A program made the position numbers and the translations under genes. DNA of 64,000 bases, taken from Thermoplasmata archaeon (GTDB lineage Archaea; Thermoplasmatota; Thermoplasmata; Thermoplasmatales; Thermoplasmataceae). Below the pieces are notes generated by a model, which saw only the letters and a list, made by a program, of their open reading frames with translations, ran no database searches and was not told the DNA's origin. Positions 59,597 to 64,000 of the stretch are shown here, piece after piece (the stretch's first letter is position 1; the number at the start of each line of letters is the position of its first letter). The stretch is taken from contig JAJZZX010000003.1 of the NCBI GenBank assembly GCA_021797355.1, positions 141,937-205,936 of the forward strand. The letters run 5' to 3'.

Positions 59597-60655
59597 TCAT
59601 TTGGTTGAGTCTATAGATTGGTTCTTACTACTGACGATTTTGATAAATTTACTTAAAAATAGTTTTATTTTCCAATAATAATACAATGCATATTGCCTAA
59701 TGTATTCAGCCTTATGTCTGTATACCGCCGTGTGCCGATCCTTGAACAAGGGCAATTTAGAAGTCAACCAGGAAATTTCCGCTTCATCAAAGTTGAAAAA
59801 TTTCGTCCATTCCATATCATAGAAAGAATGATGATAATGTAAAAAAACAATTTCTTTTAAATCAATTTTCCCTTCATTATTGCTAATTTTTTGGACTAAA
59901 TTGAGTGGGAAATTATAACTATTATCCAAAACCCCTATTTCATTCCTTTCCAATTTTGAGAGGATAGTCGAAGCTAAAAACACCTGATCAGTATAAAAAA
60001 AGGCCTGCGAAAACGGATTAACTATTCCGAAATACCCTCTACGGGCGCTAATCTCAAATGTTTCTCTCCATTTTCTAAATATTCCGATTTCTGGTCGGAC
60101 AGCAATAAAGCCAGAATTAAAACATGGATATATCTCAATTCTGTCAATCTTTGTTAGTATTGGCCATAAATTTTTTGCATTAATATTATTTATTTCATAT
60201 GAGAACTTAAAGTTCACAGGTAGGCTTTCACCGTACTTAGCTGCACCACCTGAAAAAACATCAACTGGTGTAACCAGAATTTGTTTATCGGCAGACATAT
60301 ATAAATTTACAGGATACTTCAGACAAACTATATCTGCATCAAGATAGGCTAGTACCTCAACATCATCTTTTAATTTATCTTCCACCAAAGCCGAGCCATA
60401 TGCTTGGTTTGCAAACGGAAGATTACGCCAAACAACGTTTACCGGATCATATATGTAGGATATCCCAAGGTTTTTAAACCTACTTTTTGTATTTTCGCTA
60501 ATCTCCTTGCCTTTCCTGGGTCTAACTGCGTAAATAGGTACCTCAGTCGTACTGGGGAAGAATTTGCGAAGGCTCTCGCCTAACAAAATGGCTTTATTCT
60601 CTAAATCACCACTTTCAACGATAAAAACAAACGCTATTCTATATTTTTTGGTCAA
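59597..60655 (-). CDS. GT8-like glycosyltransferase (GT-A fold)
   Basis: 352 aa. The N-terminal RIAFVFIVESGDLENKAILLGESL resembles the first beta-alpha of GT-A enzymes; VLAYLDADIVCLKYP at ~100-115 holds the metal-binding DxD, and FNSGFIAVRPE plus FLHYHHSFYDMEW match the later N-x-G and His motifs of family 8-type enzymes. It would transfer a sugar from a nucleotide donor in the cytoplasm. C-terminal ~40 residues are basic and aromatic, perhaps membrane-contacting. Start overlaps the upstream sulfatase-fold gene by 17 nt, so the three minus-strand genes form an operon. Confidence 0.78.
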   Translation of the reverse strand: MTKKYRIAFVFIVESGDLENKAILLGESLRKFFPSTTEVPIYAVRPRKGKEISENTKSRFKNLGISYIYDPVNVVWRNLPFANQAYGSALVEDKLKDDVEVLAYLDADIVCLKYPVNLYMSADKQILVTPVDVFSGGAAKYGESLPVNFKFSYEINNINAKNLWPILTKIDRIEIYPCFNSGFIAVRPEIGIFRKWRETFEISARRGYFGIVNPFSQAFFYTDQVFLASTILSKLERNEIGVLDNSYNFPLNLVQKISNNEGKIDLKEIVFLHYHHSFYDMEWTKFFNFDEAEISWLTSKLPLFKDRHTAVYRHKAEYIRQYALYYYWKIKLFLSKFIKIVSSKNQSIDSTK

Positions 60656-61982
60656 CCTTCCCCTCCTGAATCCTCATTTTTATGTCTTTATCATTAATTA
60701 TAAAGGATTTATCTATATTAAAGATTTTAAGATCGAAGAGTAGATCATTGATACAGTTAGAATCCATATTTTGATTTGTACCATTTGAATATGTATAAAA
60801 TTCTTCAACTTCTGAATTTGCATTTAAACATAATTTGAATCCGCCCTTTATTATCACTTTCCTACCAACATTTGATTTCTCACATATCTGTTTTCTGTTG
60901 TTTTCCCCTAAATACTTTGCTAGTGAGGATTTTGAATATTGCAAACCGAAAGCTTCACTGTAAGTTATATCTCTTCTAAGGTATTGATATGGGTTATTTT
61001 CTTCAGTGATTATGGCTCGCAAAAAACCATGCAAATCCACTAAGTTAACGTAGGATTTGAAATTAAGCTTTTTGGAATTATTAAAAGGAAATTTAATCAG
61101 TAAAGGGATATGAATCAACTCATCATAAAGAAACGTACCGTGCCCGTAATAACCATTTTCCTTTAAAGCTTGACCGTGATCCGAGGTAAATATTACTAAC
61201 GTATCATCAAATTTTTTAAAATACTTCAGCATATCAATAATACTCAAAATAGATTCCCTGACCTTTTCAATCTGATTGTAATATTTAGATCTCAATTTAT
61301 TTATTTGCTTTTCATTCAGCGACCGGATTTCAAAAAGATCATTTAGAATATGGATATTATCGTCAATCCAAATAGTTTTTCTATAAGGATCGTGCATCTC
61401 CATTAAATTCATGAATATAAAGGTTTGATCTTTTGATATGAACCTGCTTAATATTGATAAACTTATTTTGTATCCCTTATTTTTAGGATAACCTCTGATG
61501 GTTGAAATCACTCTTGAAGCGAGATATTTAATTCTCCTGAATTTTTGGTTAGTGGTATTAATGTTACTAATACCAGATAAGTTACCTAAATCAACGTTAT
61601 AAAATTCATCAAACTTTTCTTCGAAACCGGTTAAACCGGAAATCATAGGATTAGCAGAAATTCCAATCGTCTTATAGCCTTGCTTTGAGGCGATTTTAGT
61701 TAAGAAATCACCCGAATAACCAGTTGCTTTTTGAAATATTTCTCCTAATTCTGAATTTGGGTCTTCATGCACACTATGTTCGGATGGGTATAGCCCAGTA
61801 AAGAGAGATAGATGAGATGGAAGTGTCCAAGAGCTGGGCGAAAAGGCCATATCGAAATTTACGAAGTCCTTAAGCTGTTCACTAAATAAGGAATTATTAT
61901 ATATATACTTCTGAAAATAATCCCACCTCAATGTATCGAACACGACAAGTAGGATATTTGGCTTTTTACCGGCCATATTCAC
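60639..61982 (-). CDS. Sulfatase/alkaline-phosphatase-superfamily protein
   Basis: 447 aa. NILLVVFDTLRWDYF (metal-binding Asp16), FSPSSWTLPSHLSLFTGLYPSEH (nucleophile motif) and VIFTSDHGQALKENGYYGHG (second metal site) define the superfamily. At the nucleophile position, C/S-x-P-S-R in sulfatases, this protein has Thr53-L-P-S-H. So it cannot be a formylglycine sulfatase; Thr is used by phosphoethanolamine- and glycerophosphate-transferases of the same fold. No membrane segment or signal peptide, so it is probably cytoplasmic. It overlaps its neighbours on both sides (4 nt with the PAPS-reductase-type gene, 17 nt with GT8). Confidence 0.82.
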   Translation of the reverse strand: MNMAGKKPNILLVVFDTLRWDYFQKYIYNNSLFSEQLKDFVNFDMAFSPSSWTLPSHLSLFTGLYPSEHSVHEDPNSELGEIFQKATGYSGDFLTKIASKQGYKTIGISANPMISGLTGFEEKFDEFYNVDLGNLSGISNINTTNQKFRRIKYLASRVISTIRGYPKNKGYKISLSILSRFISKDQTFIFMNLMEMHDPYRKTIWIDDNIHILNDLFEIRSLNEKQINKLRSKYYNQIEKVRESILSIIDMLKYFKKFDDTLVIFTSDHGQALKENGYYGHGTFLYDELIHIPLLIKFPFNNSKKLNFKSYVNLVDLHGFLRAIITEENNPYQYLRRDITYSEAFGLQYSKSSLAKYLGENNRKQICEKSNVGRKVIIKGGFKLCLNANSEVEEFYTYSNGTNQNMDSNCINDLLFDLKIFNIDKSFIINDKDIKMRIQEGKVDQKI

Positions 61983-62791
61983 ATGTATCCTAATTGTCTG
62001 AGGCGCTCCATCATTCCTTCTTTATCTTGCGATCTTCCTTCTCTTTCACTAGTATGTTCCATATCCTGCTCCCATGCAGGTTCATCAGAAACTTTCTTCG
62101 AGTCTCTTACTCCATCGATCGATCTATAGCCCTCTCTGTACTTAGGATGAATGGGCAATTTATTTGTTAACATATAATTCCAGACATCTCTCTCAAGAAA
62201 AGGCAAAATAGGTTGAATTCTGAAATGTTGAGGTTCATCTCTATATGAAATAAAAACCTCATTACTCCGTGCCGGGTTTTCATCCCACCTTATTCCAGTA
62301 AACAAAGCATCGAATCTATACCTTGAAATGGCAGAATTTAAAGCAACAGTCTTCAATAAGTGATTTCCAACATCGGATTCGAGAGAATATTCAAAACTTG
62401 CTTTATTGAAACCAATTCGCCTAGATTCCATTTGGTTTTCTTCTGACAAATCAGAAACAGTAATCACCCCATTTTTAATATTCCTTAAGACATCTTCGTT
62501 CCTTGCAATGACTATATTCAATTTCCAGTTACGTCCAAGATCCTCAAGCATTTGTAAAGTCTCCTTAAAATGGTCACCATGGTCAACGAATAAGGCAGTG
62601 GGCATCTTTAAATTTAGTTTTTCAACAACATCATGTACCAAGTGCAGGACCACAGTGCTATCTTTGCCTGTACTCCAAACAACAGTTGGTCTTGAAAAGT
62701 TTTGAAGCGCATCAGCTATCACAATCTTAGCAATGTCCTCTTTTGCTTTAATACTCAATTTTGTTTCTTTTCGTATAGGCATAATTAGCAT
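61979..62791 (-). CDS. PAPS reductase/sulfate adenylyltransferase subunit 2-type PP-loop enzyme
   Basis: 270 aa (start M1 or M4). PP-loop VWSTGKDSTVVLHLV at 38-52, then ALFVDHGDHFKETLQML and the FTGIRWDENPAR stretch, typical of CysH/CysD relatives. The ending SEREGRSQDKEGMMERLRQLGYM-like (kept short: DKEGMMERL, LGYM) matches archaeal CysD-like proteins. Such enzymes bind ATP, APS or PAPS and activate or reduce sulfate. First gene of an operon with the sulfatase-fold and GT8 genes, so a role in making a sulfated or sulfonated sugar is likely (inference). No Cys in the C-terminal region, so direct thiol reduction of PAPS is less likely. Confidence 0.82.
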   Translation of the reverse strand: MLIMPIRKETKLSIKAKEDIAKIVIADALQNFSRPTVVWSTGKDSTVVLHLVHDVVEKLNLKMPTALFVDHGDHFKETLQMLEDLGRNWKLNIVIARNEDVLRNIKNGVITVSDLSEENQMESRRIGFNKASFEYSLESDVGNHLLKTVALNSAISRYRFDALFTGIRWDENPARSNEVFISYRDEPQHFRIQPILPFLERDVWNYMLTNKLPIHPKYREGYRSIDGVRDSKKVSDEPAWEQDMEHTSEREGRSQDKEGMMERLRQLGYM

Positions 62792-62936
62792 GATAAGAAC
62801 GAAGTTTTTATTAGTTTCTGTCTATTATTGAAATATCTGTATCAAAAAGTACGATAACATGAAATGAAAAAAATGCCAATCAGAGCTAATAAAGGGAAAA
62901 GATTCTAAGTACGGAGAAGTCATGGACTGATTTAAT

Positions 62937-63755
62937 ATGGAAGAAAAAGGGGATTGCATTATAGCACTAATTGTAACGTTCAATCCAGATGAAAGACTCT
63001 TCGCATCTTTGGAATCTGTTCGTAGAGTTGTAAATCAAATAGTGATTGTTGATAATCATTCTAGCGATAGGAGTTTTACGAATCTAATAAAGAACAACTT
63101 TAATGAAAGAAGCATTGTAATTCTAGAACTCCCACGCAATTTGGGAATAGCCGGTGCCTTAAATTACGGCATAGGCTATATTAAAGACAATTTCAAAGTA
63201 GGTTATGTATTAACTCTAGATCAGGATACTATCCTTATTGAAAAAAATCTTACAGGTATTATTGAAGAAGCGAACGGGAAATTCTTTAGAATAGGCATAA
63301 TATCACTTGGTACTAATAAAACTAAAAGAACGATTGATTATAGGGAAATCAAGTATGCAATCACAAGTGGAAACCTAGTTCGAGTGGAGGTCTTTAATAA
63401 TTTGAAATTTAGAGAAGAATTTTTCATGGATCAAGTGGATTTTGATTTTGACTATGAAGTGAGGAAGCGCGGTTATAAAATAATTCTCGCTGATGGGTGT
63501 CTCATTGATCATAGACTAGGAATAAAATTAAAAAGGCTAGTCTACGAACCACAGTTAAGGATTTACTATATTATCAGAAATTCAACTGTACTACTTATGG
63601 AGAGAAAACTACCTCTAACTAATTATATGAGTCAAATTGTATACTGGACACTTTCATCCATCCTCCAAGATGGAATCATTAAATATTCCAGAACATTGAT
63701 TATCGGCATAATTGATGGCTTCTCTAAAAAATTAGGGGAAAAAATAAATTTATGA
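62937..63755 (+). CDS. Family 2 glycosyltransferase (rhamnosyltransferase-like)
   Basis: 272 aa. ALIVTFNPDERLFASLESV at the N-terminus, IVDNHSSDRS (~38-47), LPRNLGIAGALNYGI and YVLTLDQDT (~90-98, the D-x-D equivalent), then EEFFMDQVDFDFDYEVRKRGY, the acceptor-site ED/DxD-like motif. This order matches WbbL/RfbF-type GT2 enzymes that transfer rhamnose or similar deoxy-sugars. Two C-terminal helices may touch the membrane. ATG at 62937; diverges from the PAPS-reductase-type gene over 145 bp. AT-rich codon use like the rest of the cluster. Confidence 0.85.
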   Translation: MEEKGDCIIALIVTFNPDERLFASLESVRRVVNQIVIVDNHSSDRSFTNLIKNNFNERSIVILELPRNLGIAGALNYGIGYIKDNFKVGYVLTLDQDTILIEKNLTGIIEEANGKFFRIGIISLGTNKTKRTIDYREIKYAITSGNLVRVEVFNNLKFREEFFMDQVDFDFDYEVRKRGYKIILADGCLIDHRLGIKLKRLVYEPQLRIYYIIRNSTVLLMERKLPLTNYMSQIVYWTLSSILQDGIIKYSRTLIIGIIDGFSKKLGEKINL

Positions 63756-63890
63756 GAATACGAAAGATAACGTATTAAACTCTAACTCCGGCATTTTTAC
63801 ATAATATATTTTGACAGATATTGTAATTCTCAGAGTCTGATGCAAAGATCTATATGGGTACATATTATGTATATTAGGGCGTCTCACAAT

Positions 63891-64000
63891 TTAACAACTG
63901 ACGATTTTCATTATCTCCCTCGGCTTATTTCCCATTTTGATGTTTGACACAATCATGAGATTGTATGCAATTGCCTTAAGGCCAATTGCAGCATCATATG
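63891..64000 (-). CDS. Transposase C-terminus (IS4/IS1634-like), cut by the window edge
   Basis: The minus strand reads AAIGLKAIAYNLMIVSNIKM, then GNKPREIMKIVSC and stop at 63891-63893. AYNLM near the end is typical of the C-terminus of IS4/IS5/IS1634-type DDE transposases. The rest of the gene lies to the right of the window, so intactness cannot be judged. Confidence 0.6.
   Translation of the reverse strand, partial: YDAAIGLKAIAYNLMIVSNIKMGNKPREIMKIVSC

Noticed and set aside
1..64000. CRISPR array
   Set aside because: Searched by eye for regularly spaced 24-37 bp direct repeats; none found. The repeats present are the 0.46-kb duplication, short operators and protein-level repeats in the giant surface protein.

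Overview
The window looks like chromosome of a Thermoplasmatales-type archaeon (Thermoplasma/Ferroplasma/Cuniculiplasma relatives). Supporting evidence: intermediate GC; many leaderless genes with an AT-rich TATA-like box 22-30 nt before the start codon; Shine-Dalgarno motifs (GGTGAT, GGAGG) mostly at internal operon genes; an archaeal tRNA-Tyr with C1-G72 and a canonical intron; a MOFRL-type glycerate 2-kinase; a ThiI-rhodanese fusion; and secreted proteins built from the 'ESGLPSGT.W' repeat common in Thermoplasmata. All family names were assigned by reading motifs, not by searches.

Region 1 (1-12.4 kb) is core-like. It holds a 5'-truncated thiI, an APC permease operon, a SLOG protein divergent from a DUF1028 protein, an MFS exporter with a membrane-anchored surface protein, and a rhodanese - glycerate kinase - tRNA m1A58 methyltransferase operon. 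Region 2 (12.4-26.4 kb) holds tRNA-Tyr, two very small minus-strand ORFs, a winged-helix regulator with two TGTCGGACAC boxes upstream, a DUF211 / VIT-like pair, the complete AMMECR1 / Memo / radical SAM set, an epimerase - GHMP kinase pair, DUF302, an AhpD-like protein and a second APC permease. Region 3 (26.4-46 kb) is dominated by envelope genes: an 829-aa membrane protein, a giant repeat protein, a three-gene locus with two small secreted proteins that resemble fibre subunits, a DUF2079 protein, a flippase and an MFS transporter. A serine-metabolism group (DUF1015, SerA-like, class V aminotransferase) and a TPR protein sit in between.

Region 4 (46-57.4 kb) is accessory. Two HEPN/MNT toxin-antitoxin modules lie next to two DUF4143-type ATPases whose promoters carry inverted repeats. 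A decayed IS3 element, a 0.46-kb direct duplication and a 3' half of a tRNA are also present. The duplication leaves two complementary broken copies of one nucleotidyltransferase gene. About 2 kb of nearly gene-free relic DNA follows, with an IS110 trace and one 38-codon ORF. Region 5 (57.4-64 kb) is more AT-rich. It is a surface-glycan cluster (sugar aminotransferase, GT8-like and GT2 glycosyltransferases, a sulfatase-fold enzyme, a PAPS-reductase-type PP-loop enzyme), interrupted by transposase fragments and ending inside another transposase gene. Together these suggest a sulfur-containing cell-surface glycan.
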